Part shown: positions 1-9,820 of the stretch, piece by piece | Numbering within the stretch: position 1 is the first letter of the stretch | How the letters are laid out: each line of letters begins with the position of its first letter | NCBI GenBank assembly: GCA_025359045.1 | Contig: JANYHN010000008.1 | Span: forward strand, 62,001-126,000 | Direction of reading: 5' to 3' | Source of the DNA: Hyphomicrobiales bacterium | Lineage (GTDB): Bacteria > Pseudomonadota > Alphaproteobacteria > Rhizobiales > Aestuariivirgaceae | Length of the DNA stretch: 64,000 bases | The notes under the pieces: generated by a model | What the model was told of the DNA's origin: nothing | Database searches by the model: none | The model's input: only the letters and a program-made list of their open reading frames with translations | Made by a program: the position numbers and the translations under genes

Positions 1-173
1 CCCGGCGCCTTATCCGCAAAGGATTTCCCCTCAGCAATTGCTGCCTTTTTAATAGCAGAATCCAGAATTTCCCCCGCCCGAGTCTCGCCCAGCTGCGCCA
101 CCATCTCGTCATAGATGGGGCCGATCACTTGAGCTTGAAGTTTACGTTTGGTGAGGGTGGGGAGTTCGGTCAT
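1..173 (-). CDS. Partial CDS, L-2-amino-thiazoline-4-carboxylic acid hydrolase-like protein (N-terminus only)
   Basis: Reverse strand from ATG at 173 reads MTELPTLTKRKLQAQVIGPIYDEMVAQLGETRAGEILDSAIKKAAIAEGKSFADKAP..., open to the window edge; resembles ATC hydrolase family N-termini. Confidence 0.55.
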   Translation of the reverse strand, partial: MTELPTLTKRKLQAQVIGPIYDEMVAQLGETRAGEILDSAIKKAAIAEGKSFADKAP

Positions 174-263
174 GGGGAAAGCCTAGTCTGTGTGGTGCGT
201 GAACGACAAGGGGTTGGATGTTGATGAAGAGTTTGTTGCCTCCCCTTTGCAAATCCTCCCAAT

Positions 264-345
264 TCCGTCAGCCCGGCGAAGGCCGGGCTTGGGCTTAGGT
301 TGGTGGTAGCCTAGCCCCGGCCTGCGCCGGGGTGACGGGAGCAAT
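264..345. repeat. REP-like GC-rich palindromic intergenic units
   Basis: cccggcgaaggccggg followed by ccccggcctgcgccggggtgacgggag; paired GC-rich inverted repeats common between alphaproteobacterial genes. Confidence 0.5.
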
Positions 346-369
346 GCAAACAAAACCACCCGCCTCAGC

Positions 370-474
370 AACGTCGTCTTCTTGGGCTTGCAAGACTTGT
401 TGTAAAGGTTGGGGAAATTTGAACCCATCTGTGGAGTATGACTGAACATAGCGGTTCGACCGTGCGGTGTCAAG
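370..474 (-). repeat. Dispersed ~105-bp element, copy 1 (matches 27409-27514)
   Basis: aacgtcgtcttcttgggcttgcaagacttgttgt ... tgtggagtatg ... atagcggttcgaccgtgcggtgtcaag; 33/34 identity in the first block to copy 2. Confidence 0.8.
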
Positions 475-572
475 TGCTAATTTGATATTTTGGGAATATT
501 TATTATGCGCCCCGCAACAAAACGCCTCCCCGCATAGCGAGAAGGCGCATGTTGCTTATATAAATCAACAGC

Positions 573-1331
573 TTAAATATAAGCCTTAATAATCCCAATG
601 AAGTCCACGGCCTTCAAACTGGCGCCACCCACCAGCGCCCCGTTCACATTTGCGATTCCCATCAGTTCGACTGCGTTTGTTGGTTTCACCGAACCACCAT
701 AGAGAATACGGGTCTTTGCGCCCTCTTCGGCCATCACGCCGGAAAGCTCCTTGCGGATATGGGCGTGGGCTTCAGCAATTTCGGCCACTGTGGGCGTGAG
801 GCCCGTGCCGATGGCCCAGACGGGTTCATAGGCGATCACGGTATTGGCGGCCGTGCAGCCTGCTGGAACCGAGGCTTTGATTTGCGTTGAGAGAACTTCA
901 AGGGTTTTGCCGCCTTTGCGTTCGTCCAAAGTTTCGCCGATGCAAATGATGGCGTTGATTCCGGCTTTGTGCGCGGCTTGAGCTTTGGCGGCGACAATTG
1001 CGTCGGTTTCTTTGTGGTTGGTGCGGCGTTCGCTGTGGCCTACGATTACGGCGGTGGCGCCAGCGTCTTTCAACATGTCCGCTGAAATATCGCCTGTATG
1101 TGCGCCAGAAACGGCAGCGTGGCAATCTTGGCCGCCGACTTTAATCTGGCTTCCTTTCATCACGGCTTTCACGCGGCGGATGAGTGTTGCCGGGGGGCAG
1201 ACCATGACATCGCATTTCAGCTTCACGCCGCGCAACATGCCAGCCAGCAAGCGTGGCTCTTTCAAGTTGGCGGTTGTGCCGTTCATTTTCCAGTTGCCAG
1301 CGACCATTGGCTTAATTGTTTGCGATGCCAT
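573..1331 (-). CDS. tpiA: Triosephosphate isomerase
   Basis: MASQTIKPMVAGNWKMNGT..., VGHSERR, AYEPVWAIGTG, ILYGGSVKP motifs. Confidence 0.97.
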   Translation of the reverse strand: MASQTIKPMVAGNWKMNGTTANLKEPRLLAGMLRGVKLKCDVMVCPPATLIRRVKAVMKGSQIKVGGQDCHAAVSGAHTGDISADMLKDAGATAVIVGHSERRTNHKETDAIVAAKAQAAHKAGINAIICIGETLDERKGGKTLEVLSTQIKASVPAGCTAANTVIAYEPVWAIGTGLTPTVAEIAEAHAHIRKELSGVMAEEGAKTRILYGGSVKPTNAVELMGIANVNGALVGGASLKAVDFIGIIKAYI

Positions 1332-1466
1332 TTTTTCCTCTTGTTCTTCGGTTCGGCGGGCTTCATAGCAAACACATGCCGCACTTGCGAGAAGAAACGC
1401 GGTTACCTATGATGTTTTCGGGCGATTTGTTTTTGGCCCATGTTCTAACGCTTGAAAGGAATTACG

Positions 1467-3386
1467 ATGCTCGAAACGATGCGCAACGCGGCCAAAGGTT
1501 GGGTCGCTAAAGTTCTCATGGCGCTTTTGGTTTTGAGCTTCAGTGTTTGGGGCGTTAAGGATGTGTCTTCGAATTTCTCGGACAATGTTCTGGGATGGTT
1601 TGGCTGGGGTCCGAAAGATTTGGTGAAGGTTGCTGGAAAAACGATTTTGGCGACTGAGTATACCACCACACTGCAACGTCAGTTGAAAGAGATATCCCAA
1701 CAGTCTGGGCAGAACGTGACAATTGACGAAGCGCATAAGCTTGGACTCGACAAACAGGTTCTGGATAACTTGATTGCCAATGTGGCCATTGATGCTCAGC
1801 GCGAGAAATTAAATTTGGCCGTATCTGATAATTCCGTTGGTGAAAGTTTGCGCAGTAACCGCGCATTTCAAGATAGCGCGGGTAAATTTGATGCAACGAT
1901 ATTGCAAAGATTTTTGAACCAGAATGGATTGACAGAAGCCGGGCTCATTGCGCGTGAACGCGTCGGTCAGCTTCATTCAGCAGTCACCAGTGTTGCAGCA
2001 ACTGAACTTAAACTGCCTAAGACATTTGATCTGGCTCTGGCGCAATTTGGTGGGCAGTCGCGCGATGCGAAGTATTTTGTGGTAACAGCAACTGAAGCAG
2101 ATGTAACGCCGCCGACCGACGACGAATTAAAGAAAGCATATGAAGCTGCGCCATCGGTTTATACTGCACCAGAGTATCGTTCGATTGCTGTGATCAAGGT
2201 TGATCCCGCAGATATTGCTGCAAAGATTAGTCTGACAGCTGACGAAATCAAAGCTGGCTATGATAAGTTCAAGTCGGACTACTTCACCGCAGAACACCGC
2301 GATATTTTGCAACTCGTGTTTAAATCACTTGATGAAGCTAAAAAAGCCAAGGCTCGGATTACGGGTGGCGAAGATATTATGAAGATTGCCACGGAGATGG
2401 GTGCCAAAGAAGCCGATATTCTTTTGAAAGATCAAGCCAAGGGAGATTTCCTTGACGGAAAAATTGCTGATGCGGCTTTTGCTTTGAAAGAAGGCTCTGT
2501 CAGTGACCCCGTTGAAGGGAGCTTGGCTATTGCGCTTTTGAAGGCCGTCAAAGTCGTGCCTGAAAAACAAGCTACACTTGATGAAGTCAAGCCAGAACTG
2601 ACAAAGCGATTGCAGCTTGATAAGGCACGCGATGAAATTCAAACCACTTATAACGACGTGGAAGATGCGCGCGGCAAACAACAGAAGTTTGAAGAGATCG
2701 CAAAAACCGTAGGACTTCCGCTTCTGGTTGTTCCAGCAGTCAGTGCAGCCGGACTTGATCAGACCAACAAGGATGTCGTTATCCCTTCTAAGCCCGAGGT
2801 TTTGAAAGCGACTTATGCCAGCGATGTTGGTCTTGATAATGACGCGCTTTCGATTGGTGATGGATTTGTTTGGTATGAAGTGCGTCAAGTCATTCCATCG
2901 GCGTTGAAACCGCTTGATGCTGTGAAAGACGAAGTGAAGAAAAACTTTATTGCTGAAAAAATGCGCGGTGCCGCTGGTGAAAAAGCCAAGAAGCTTGTCG
3001 AAAAAGGCAAAGCTGGCGCAAGCATTGAAAGCTTGGCTATAGAAGCAAAGGCTTCGGTCAGCACCGCAACCGGAATCAAGCGCAATGAAGCATCGGCAGA
3101 TTTTGATGGGCCTGCGGTTACAGCTTTGTTTGCAGCGCCAGACCAAGGCTTTGCCTGGACATTGGAAGGTGACGGAAAATCTGCACGCGTCATGCAAGTG
3201 ACCAAAGATACGATCCCCTCCTTGATGGCGACGTCTGAAACGATTAAGAAGTTACAAGCTGATTCAGCTGTTAATTTTGCGCAGGACATTGGCCAATCTT
3301 ACGTTCAGGCCCTGCGTGCTAATGCCAATGTGACGATCAACGAACCGTTGTGGCGCCAAAACACCAACACGGAACAGGCGCAGTAA
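1467..3386 (+). CDS. ppiD: SurA N-terminal domain / PpiD-type peptidyl-prolyl isomerase
   Basis: MLETMRNAAKGWVAKVLMALLVLSFSVWGV single TM N-terminus and periplasmic PpiD-like body; start chosen inside ORF 1452-3386. Confidence 0.85.
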   Translation: MLETMRNAAKGWVAKVLMALLVLSFSVWGVKDVSSNFSDNVLGWFGWGPKDLVKVAGKTILATEYTTTLQRQLKEISQQSGQNVTIDEAHKLGLDKQVLDNLIANVAIDAQREKLNLAVSDNSVGESLRSNRAFQDSAGKFDATILQRFLNQNGLTEAGLIARERVGQLHSAVTSVAATELKLPKTFDLALAQFGGQSRDAKYFVVTATEADVTPPTDDELKKAYEAAPSVYTAPEYRSIAVIKVDPADIAAKISLTADEIKAGYDKFKSDYFTAEHRDILQLVFKSLDEAKKAKARITGGEDIMKIATEMGAKEADILLKDQAKGDFLDGKIADAAFALKEGSVSDPVEGSLAIALLKAVKVVPEKQATLDEVKPELTKRLQLDKARDEIQTTYNDVEDARGKQQKFEEIAKTVGLPLLVVPAVSAAGLDQTNKDVVIPSKPEVLKATYASDVGLDNDALSIGDGFVWYEVRQVIPSALKPLDAVKDEVKKNFIAEKMRGAAGEKAKKLVEKGKAGASIESLAIEAKASVSTATGIKRNEASADFDGPAVTALFAAPDQGFAWTLEGDGKSARVMQVTKDTIPSLMATSETIKKLQADSAVNFAQDIGQSYVQALRANANVTINEPLWRQNTNTEQAQ

Positions 3387-3398
3387 GGCTTATCGATC

Positions 3399-4916
3399 AT
3401 GTTGGTGTCACCTGAGTATGAAGTATTTGCCAAGGCTTATGAACAGGGCCAGCCCCAAGTCGTCTTGACGCGGCTTGTGGCGGATCTTGAAACGCCAGTT
3501 TCAGCAATGCTCAAACTTTCACGCAATGCGCGCTATTCGTTTTTGCTCGAGTCAGTTGAAGGTGGTGCGGTTCGCGGACGCTATTCGATTATTGGTATGA
3601 ACCCAGATGTTATTTGGAAAACTGAATCGAAGCGGGCGAGTGTGAACCGCAAAGCTTTTGGTGATCCCGATGCCCACTTTATTGAGGTCAGTGAAGAACC
3701 ACTGCGCAGTTTGCGTTCGTTGTTGAAGGAAAGTCGTATTGATTTGCCCGAAGATGCACCGCCCATGGCTGCGGGTGTGTTTGGCTATCTCGGCTATGAC
3801 ATGGTGCGATTGATGGAGGATTTGCCCGAACCAAATCCTGATACGCTGGGCTTGCCAGACGGCATGATGATCCGACCCACAGTGATGGCGATATTTGATA
3901 GCGTCCGTGATGAGGTGACGGTGACGTCGCCAGTTTATGTCGATGCTGCAATTTCAGCGCGTGCGGCTTATGCGCGGGCTGTGGAGCGGCTTTCAGAAGT
4001 GGTTGATGCCTTGGACCGTCCGATTGATATGGCGCTGCGTGAGCTTGATGCGCCGATGATTGAAGCGGCCAAGTCAAATACTTCGCCTGATCAATACCGC
4101 GCCATGGTGCTTGAAGCGAAAGAACATATTGCAGCAGGTGATATTTTTCAGGTTGTGCTCTCTCAGCGATTTGAGACTGAGTTCGCGCTGCCACCCTTTT
4201 CGCTCTACCGCGCACTGCGACGGGTGAACCCTTCACCATTTTTGTATTACTTGAATTTTGATAGTTTCTCTGTGGTTGGTTCAAGCCCCGAAATTCTGGT
4301 GCGCGTGCGTGATGGCAAGGTTTCTATCAGACCAATCGCAGGCACCCGTCGTCGCGGCGCTACACCAACGGAGGATAAGGCGTTGGCTGAGGAGTTGCTC
4401 GCCGACCCCAAAGAACGCGCTGAGCATTTGATGCTGCTTGATCTTGGCCGTAACGATGTTGGACGCGTTGCCGAGATCGGTTCAATTCGGGTGACGGATA
4501 AATTCATTCTCGAATATTATTCGCAGGTCATGCACATTGTGTCCAACGTCGAAGGCAAACTGGCTTCCAAATATGATGTCATTGATGCGATGGTGGCGGG
4601 CTTTCCAGCTGGCACGGTTTCGGGTGCGCCCAAAGTTCGGGCGATGGAAATTATCGATGATCTGGAAGTTAACAAGCGTGGCATTTATGGCGGTTGTGTC
4701 GGTTACTTTGGGGCTGACGGCGAAATGGATACTTGCATCGTGCTCCGCACCGCTATTGTAAAAGATGGCAAGATGTATGTTCAAGCAGGTGCTGGTGTCG
4801 TAGCTGATAGTGTTCCTGAAAACGAACACCAGGAATGCATCAATAAAGCCAAAGCGTTGTTTCGCGCCGCTGAAGAAGCCGTGCGCTTTGCGGGCCGCGC
4901 CGGGAGAGCGCAATGA
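3399..4916 (+). CDS. trpE: Anthranilate synthase component I
   Basis: Chorismate-binding motifs: FQVVLSQRFE, SPEILVRV, PIAGTRRRG, FPAGTVSGAPKVRAMEIID. Confidence 0.96.
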   Translation: MLVSPEYEVFAKAYEQGQPQVVLTRLVADLETPVSAMLKLSRNARYSFLLESVEGGAVRGRYSIIGMNPDVIWKTESKRASVNRKAFGDPDAHFIEVSEEPLRSLRSLLKESRIDLPEDAPPMAAGVFGYLGYDMVRLMEDLPEPNPDTLGLPDGMMIRPTVMAIFDSVRDEVTVTSPVYVDAAISARAAYARAVERLSEVVDALDRPIDMALRELDAPMIEAAKSNTSPDQYRAMVLEAKEHIAAGDIFQVVLSQRFETEFALPPFSLYRALRRVNPSPFLYYLNFDSFSVVGSSPEILVRVRDGKVSIRPIAGTRRRGATPTEDKALAEELLADPKERAEHLMLLDLGRNDVGRVAEIGSIRVTDKFILEYYSQVMHIVSNVEGKLASKYDVIDAMVAGFPAGTVSGAPKVRAMEIIDDLEVNKRGIYGGCVGYFGADGEMDTCIVLRTAIVKDGKMYVQAGAGVVADSVPENEHQECINKAKALFRAAEEAVRFAGRAGRAQ

Positions 4917-5485
4917 TTATTCTGATCGATAATTATGATAGCTTCACGTGGAACCTGTTTCATTATCTGGGTGATCTGGGTGCTGACACAGTCGTGCACC
5001 GCAATGATAAAATTAGTGTTGGGCAAGTGATTTCGTCTCGGCCATCAGCGATTGTCATTTCGCCCGGCCCCGGCATGCCTGCTGATGCGGGCATCATCGT
5101 CGATTTGGTAAAACAGGCAGCAGGCAAAATTCCAATCTTTGGTGTATGTTTGGGACAACAAGCCATTGGCGAGGCCTTCGGTGGAAAGGTCGTTCGTGCA
5201 CCAACGCAGATGCACGGCAAAACCTCTGGCGTGGAACACAAGGCGCATGGTGTTTTTAAAGATGTGCCGAACCATTTTACAGCCACGCGTTATCATTCGT
5301 TGGTGGTAGACAGGGCCACCCTGCCGGATTGTTTGGAAGTGACTGCTGAAACTGACGGATTGATTATGGGACTGCAGCACAAAACGATGAATGTGCATGG
5401 CGTGCAGTTTCATCCTGAGAGCATTGCTTCGGAACATGGGCACCAGATTTTGAAAAACTTTCTTGATCAAGCGGGGGCGAAGTAA
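4913..5485 (+). CDS. trpG: Anthranilate synthase component II (glutamine amidotransferase)
   Basis: [49 protein letters not shown]. Confidence 0.96.
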   Translation: MIILIDNYDSFTWNLFHYLGDLGADTVVHRNDKISVGQVISSRPSAIVISPGPGMPADAGIIVDLVKQAAGKIPIFGVCLGQQAIGEAFGGKVVRAPTQMHGKTSGVEHKAHGVFKDVPNHFTATRYHSLVVDRATLPDCLEVTAETDGLIMGLQHKTMNVHGVQFHPESIASEHGHQILKNFLDQAGAK

Positions 5486-6498
5486 TGGCCGATATGAAGC
5501 CGCTCATTGCCAAGGCTGCAAGTGGTGCGCCGCTTTCTAGGACAGAAGCACGCGAGGCGTTTAACATCATGATGTCGGGTGATGCTACGCCTTCACAGAT
5601 TGCCGGATTTCTGATGGCGCTGCGGGTGCGCGGCGAGACCGTAGATGAAATATCTTCTGCGGTTGAAGTGATGCGCGAGAAGATGCTGCGCGTTGATGCC
5701 CCTGCTGATGCGATCGATATTGTTGGCACGGGGGGCGATGCTTCGGGGTCGTATAATATATCGACATGTGCAGCGATTGTGGCAGCGGCGGCGGGATTGA
5801 AAGTGGCTAAGCATGGCAACCGCGCGCTTTCGTCCAAGTCTGGTGCTGCAGATGTTTTAATGGCCCTGGGTGTAAAGATTGATTTAGCTCCAGAGAAAAT
5901 TTCTAAATCCATTAATGAAGCGGGTGTAGGGTTTATGTTTGCGCCTGCGCATCATTCGTCGATGAAGTTCGTGGGGCCAACGCGGGTTGAGCTAGGCACG
6001 CGAACAATTTTCAATTTACTTGGGCCATTGTCCAATCCTGCTGGTGCATCAATGCAGATTACCGGTGTTTTTTCAAAAGCTTGGGTCGAACCCCTCGCCC
6101 AGGTTCTGAAGAATCTTGGCTCTGAAGCCTGCTGGATCTGCCATGGCGAAGGCGGCATGGACGAAATTGTGCCGACAGGAACAACCTGGATTTCGGAATT
6201 GAAGAATGGTGAGATCAGGAGTTTTGAGCTAACGCCCGAAGAAGCAGGTTTGAGGCGCTCGAAATTTGACGACTTAAAAGGTGGTGAGGCGGCGCATAAT
6301 GCTGAGGCATTGCGCGCTGTTCTGAGTGGGCAACCTTCGGCTTTCAGTGATGCCGCAGCGATGACGGCGGGGGCTGCTTTGTTGGTTGCTGGAAAAGCGC
6401 ATGATATTAAGTCTGGTGTGAAGCTGGCGCAGGAGGCGATTAAGTCTGGAGCGGCACAAAAAACTCTGGCGCGGCTGGTTGAGGTTTCAAATAGTTGA
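5485..6498 (+). CDS. trpD: Anthranilate phosphoribosyltransferase
   Basis: [52 protein letters not shown]. Confidence 0.96.
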   Translation: MADMKPLIAKAASGAPLSRTEAREAFNIMMSGDATPSQIAGFLMALRVRGETVDEISSAVEVMREKMLRVDAPADAIDIVGTGGDASGSYNISTCAAIVAAAAGLKVAKHGNRALSSKSGAADVLMALGVKIDLAPEKISKSINEAGVGFMFAPAHHSSMKFVGPTRVELGTRTIFNLLGPLSNPAGASMQITGVFSKAWVEPLAQVLKNLGSEACWICHGEGGMDEIVPTGTTWISELKNGEIRSFELTPEEAGLRRSKFDDLKGGEAAHNAEALRAVLSGQPSAFSDAAAMTAGAALLVAGKAHDIKSGVKLAQEAIKSGAAQKTLARLVEVSNS

Positions 6499-7292
6499 TG
6501 GCAACTGTTCTCGAAAGAATTGCTGAATATAAGCGCGATGAAGTGACTGTTGCGAAGAAGCGCTTTCCGCTGAGTGGGATTGAAGAAGCTGCAAAGAAAG
6601 CTTCGCCAGCACGCGGATTTGCTCATGCTTTGCTGAAGAAAGCGCAAAGCGGAAAATATGGTTTGATTGCGGAGATTAAAAAAGCCAGCCCATCGAAAGG
6701 ATTGATCCGTGAAGATTTTGATCCCCCAGCTCTCGCCAAAGCCTATGAGGCTGGTGGAGCTGCTTGTCTTTCAGTGTTGACCGATACCCCGTCATTCATG
6801 GGCGCCCCTGAATTTTTAGGAGCAGCGCGGGATGCGTGTGCCCTCCCCGCCTTGCGAAAAGACTTTATGCTCGATACTTATCAAGTGGCTGAAGCGCGCG
6901 CCTGGGGTGGCGATTGTATTTTGATTATTATGGCCATGGTGAGCGACGGCTTGGCCGCTGAGCTTGAAGATGCGGCGATGCATTACCGCATGGATGTTTT
7001 GATTGAAGTGCATGACGAAGCCGAACTCGCACGGGCGCTGCTTTTGAAATCGCCGATGATCGGCATTAACAATCGTAATCTGCATAGTTTTGAAACGTCG
7101 CTCAAGACGACCGAGACTTTGGCACCGATGGTGCCGAAAGACCGTATGGTGGTTTGCGAAAGCGGTTTGTTTACGGCCCATGATCTAGCGCGCATGGCGC
7201 GGAGCGGTGTGAACAGCTTTCTAATTGGTGAAAGCCTGATGCGCCAAGATGACGTGGCGTTGGCCACGAAACAAATTTTGGCAAAGCCATGA
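6498..7292 (+). CDS. trpC: Indole-3-glycerol phosphate synthase
   Basis: [39 protein letters not shown]; overlaps trpD stop. Confidence 0.96.
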   Translation: MATVLERIAEYKRDEVTVAKKRFPLSGIEEAAKKASPARGFAHALLKKAQSGKYGLIAEIKKASPSKGLIREDFDPPALAKAYEAGGAACLSVLTDTPSFMGAPEFLGAARDACALPALRKDFMLDTYQVAEARAWGGDCILIIMAMVSDGLAAELEDAAMHYRMDVLIEVHDEAELARALLLKSPMIGINNRNLHSFETSLKTTETLAPMVPKDRMVVCESGLFTAHDLARMARSGVNSFLIGESLMRQDDVALATKQILAKP

Positions 7293-7759
7293 GCAAGCTT
7301 TCACATCTTGATAACCAGGGCCAAGCCCATATGGTGGATGTCTCGGCTAAAGAAGTGACTTCGCGCAGTGCAACTGCGCGGGGACGTGTTTTGATGCTGG
7401 CGGAAACTGTTGCTTTGCTGCGTGACGGATTGGCCAAGAAGGGCGACGTTTTGGCCACGGCGCGTATTGCTGGCATCATGGCGGCCAAGAAAACATCCGA
7501 TATCATTCCGCTCTGTCATCCACTAATGATTTCCAAAGTCAGTGTGGATTTTGAGATTGATGACAGAGTTGTCGATGTTGAAGCAACGGTGAAAGTTGAA
7601 GGTAAAACAGGCGTTGAAATGGAGGCGCTGACGGCGTGTTCAGTAGCTTGTCTCACGATCTATGATATGTTGAAAGCTGTTGATCGCGGCATGAAGATTA
7701 CCGATTTGCGGGTCGTTGAAAAATCGGGCGGCAAGTCTGGTTTGTTTCGGGCGGATTAA
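7289..7759 (+). CDS. moaC: Cyclic pyranopterin monophosphate synthase
   Basis: [57 protein letters not shown]. Confidence 0.96.
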   Translation: MSKLSHLDNQGQAHMVDVSAKEVTSRSATARGRVLMLAETVALLRDGLAKKGDVLATARIAGIMAAKKTSDIIPLCHPLMISKVSVDFEIDDRVVDVEATVKVEGKTGVEMEALTACSVACLTIYDMLKAVDRGMKITDLRVVEKSGGKSGLFRAD

Positions 7760-7763
7760 AATA

Positions 7764-8957
7764 ATGGCTTTAATGCCTGTTGATGAAGCTCTAGCGCGAG
7801 TTTTGGGTGCTGGCAAAGTTCTCGGGTCAGAGTTCGTTAAACTCGATGACGTGATCGGGCGTGTGCTGGCTAAAGATTTGAAAGCAAAACGCGACCAGCC
7901 GCCATTTCAATCTTCTGCCATGGATGGCTATGCCGTGCGGCATGATGATTTGACCGATCGATTGAATTTGATTGGTGTTTCGGCGGCGGGGCACGCATTC
8001 AAGGGTATCGTTAAAAAGGGTCAGGCCGTGCGCATTTTGACGGGTGCGCCATTGCCGTTAGGTGCCGATACGATTGTTATTCAGGAGAATGTTGCGGTAG
8101 AAGGCTGTACAATTAGCATTCGAGAAGCCCCTGCTCTTGGTCGCAATATCCGTCCACAAGGATTAGATTTCAAAAAGAATGATATCTTGTTTGCTGCTGG
8201 CACGCGCATCAGCGCACGCGATATCGGATTGATGGCTGCTGCTAATGCAGCAGTTATTTCCGTTCGCAAGCGTCCTCGTGTTGTGTTGTTTACGACGGGT
8301 GATGAATTGGTGTTGCCGGGTGATCGTCCGCGTACGGATCAAATATTCTCATCGAATAGTCACGCCCTTGCGGCGATGCTTTCTGCTTGGGGGGCAAAAG
8401 TGATTAATTTGGGTATTGTCCGCGATGATATGAGGGCCACAGTTGCTGCGATCAACAAAGCCGCGAAAGCTGATATTCTGGTAACGACGGGTGGCGCATC
8501 GGTCGGCGATCATGATTATGTGCAAGAGGCTTTAAAACACGCTGGAATCAAGATTGATTTTTGGAAAATCGCTCTGCGTCCAGGCAAGCCTCTGATGTTT
8601 GGTAACAAGGGCAAGCTATCAGTGCTCGGTCTTCCGGGCAATCCGGTTTCGGCTTTGGTATGCGCGCGAATATTTTTGAAACCACTGATCGCCAAAATGT
8701 TGGGTTTAGATTTCACTGAGGTGCATGTTATGGCGCGGATTGCTGATGCCTTGCCCGCCAATGATGAGCGCCAGGATTATTTGCGCGCCATCCTGCGTTA
8801 TGAAGAAAATGGTGCGCGTGTCGTGCAGGTTTTTTCAAAGCAGGATTCGTCGATGCAACGCAATTTGCGTGATGCGGATTGCTTGATAGTGCGACCGCCA
8901 CACGCTCCTGAAATGCCTCGAAACGCTTTGGTGCCCGTGATTTTGCTGAATTATTAA
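7764..8957 (+). CDS. moeA: Molybdopterin molybdenumtransferase
   Basis: QSSAMDGYAV, RILTGAPLPLGADTIVIQE, TGDELV, TTGGASVGDHDYV, LPGNPVSALV; start MALMPVDEAL inside ORF 7716-8957. Confidence 0.95.
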   Translation: MALMPVDEALARVLGAGKVLGSEFVKLDDVIGRVLAKDLKAKRDQPPFQSSAMDGYAVRHDDLTDRLNLIGVSAAGHAFKGIVKKGQAVRILTGAPLPLGADTIVIQENVAVEGCTISIREAPALGRNIRPQGLDFKKNDILFAAGTRISARDIGLMAAANAAVISVRKRPRVVLFTTGDELVLPGDRPRTDQIFSSNSHALAAMLSAWGAKVINLGIVRDDMRATVAAINKAAKADILVTTGGASVGDHDYVQEALKHAGIKIDFWKIALRPGKPLMFGNKGKLSVLGLPGNPVSALVCARIFLKPLIAKMLGLDFTEVHVMARIADALPANDERQDYLRAILRYEENGARVVQVFSKQDSSMQRNLRDADCLIVRPPHAPEMPRNALVPVILLNY

Positions 8958-8980
8958 GGTCCATAGCAAATACACTTGCA

Positions 8981-8995
8981 GAACGAGAGTGGAAC
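8981..8995. promoter_or_regulatory. Alphaproteobacterial SOS box (LexA operator) upstream of lexA
   Basis: GAAC-gagagtg-GAAC (N7 spacing), 59 bp before the lexA ATG. Confidence 0.85.
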
Positions 8996-9053
8996 ATGTA
9001 TGTTTGTTTTGTATTTGTTCTGATTCACTCCTCGAGACGAAGGAAATTATCAC

Positions 9054-9767
9054 ATGCTTACTCGCAAACAGCTCGAACTCTTGTTGTTCATCAACGAACG
9101 CTTGAAGGAAGAAGGTGTGCCACCGTCTTTTGAGGAAATGAAAGAGGCTTTGAACTTGCAATCTAAGTCGGGTGTGCACCGGTTAATCGTTGCCTTGGAA
9201 GAGCGTGGATTTTTAAAACGTATGCCAAACCGAGCGCGTGCGCTTGAAGTGATCAAATTGCCGGACTCGCATACACCGAGCCTGACGATGAAGAAGTCTG
9301 GCTTTACTCCAAATGTGATTGAGGGTTCTTTAGGCAAGGGAACCAACCCCGCACCTTCTGCTCATAATGACGGTGGTTATCGTGCAGCTTCAATCCCGAT
9401 GATGGGGCGTATTGCTGCTGGTGTGCCGATTTCAGCGATTCAAGATCATACTGCTAATGTGATGGTGCCCCCTGAAATGCTTGGCGGTGGCGAGCACTTT
9501 GCCTTGGAAGTCAAAGGCGACTCGATGATCGAAGCGGGCATTTTTGACGGTGATACGGTTGTGATCCGTAAAGGTGATGTCGCTAACAATGGCGATATTA
9601 TCGTGGCGTTGGTTGACGATGAAGAGGCCACCTTAAAGCGCTTGCGGCGTAAAGGGGTTTCTATTGCACTAGAGGCTGCAAACCCCGCTTATGAAACGCG
9701 TATTTTTGGACCAGACCGGGTACGGGTTCAGGGCAAACTGGTAGGGCTTTTGCGAAGGTATCAATAA
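9054..9767 (+). CDS. lexA: LexA repressor
   Basis: [46 protein letters not shown] cleavage region, [15 protein letters not shown]. Confidence 0.97.
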   Translation: MLTRKQLELLLFINERLKEEGVPPSFEEMKEALNLQSKSGVHRLIVALEERGFLKRMPNRARALEVIKLPDSHTPSLTMKKSGFTPNVIEGSLGKGTNPAPSAHNDGGYRAASIPMMGRIAAGVPISAIQDHTANVMVPPEMLGGGEHFALEVKGDSMIEAGIFDGDTVVIRKGDVANNGDIIVALVDDEEATLKRLRRKGVSIALEAANPAYETRIFGPDRVRVQGKLVGLLRRYQ

Positions 9768-9772
9768 AAGAA

Positions 9773-9792
9773 ACCTGGGCGGTGAAGCCCAG
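9773..9792 (+). terminator. Hairpin downstream of lexA
   Basis: cctgggcggtgaagcccagg stem-loop; no strong T-tract. Confidence 0.4.
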
Positions 9793-9820
9793 GCTACCCT
9801 TGCAGGGGATGGATATGCTT

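Noticed and set aside
183-473. 96-aa minus-strand ORF
   Set aside because: Reads through the dispersed element and REP-like palindromes; the reading frame is not preserved in the second copy
2325-3197. 290-aa minus-strand ORF
   Set aside because: Fully antisense to ppiD, whose protein is coherent; no recognisable domain; long open antisense frames are expected here
5952-6647. 231-aa minus-strand ORF
   Set aside because: Antisense across trpD/trpC, no domain
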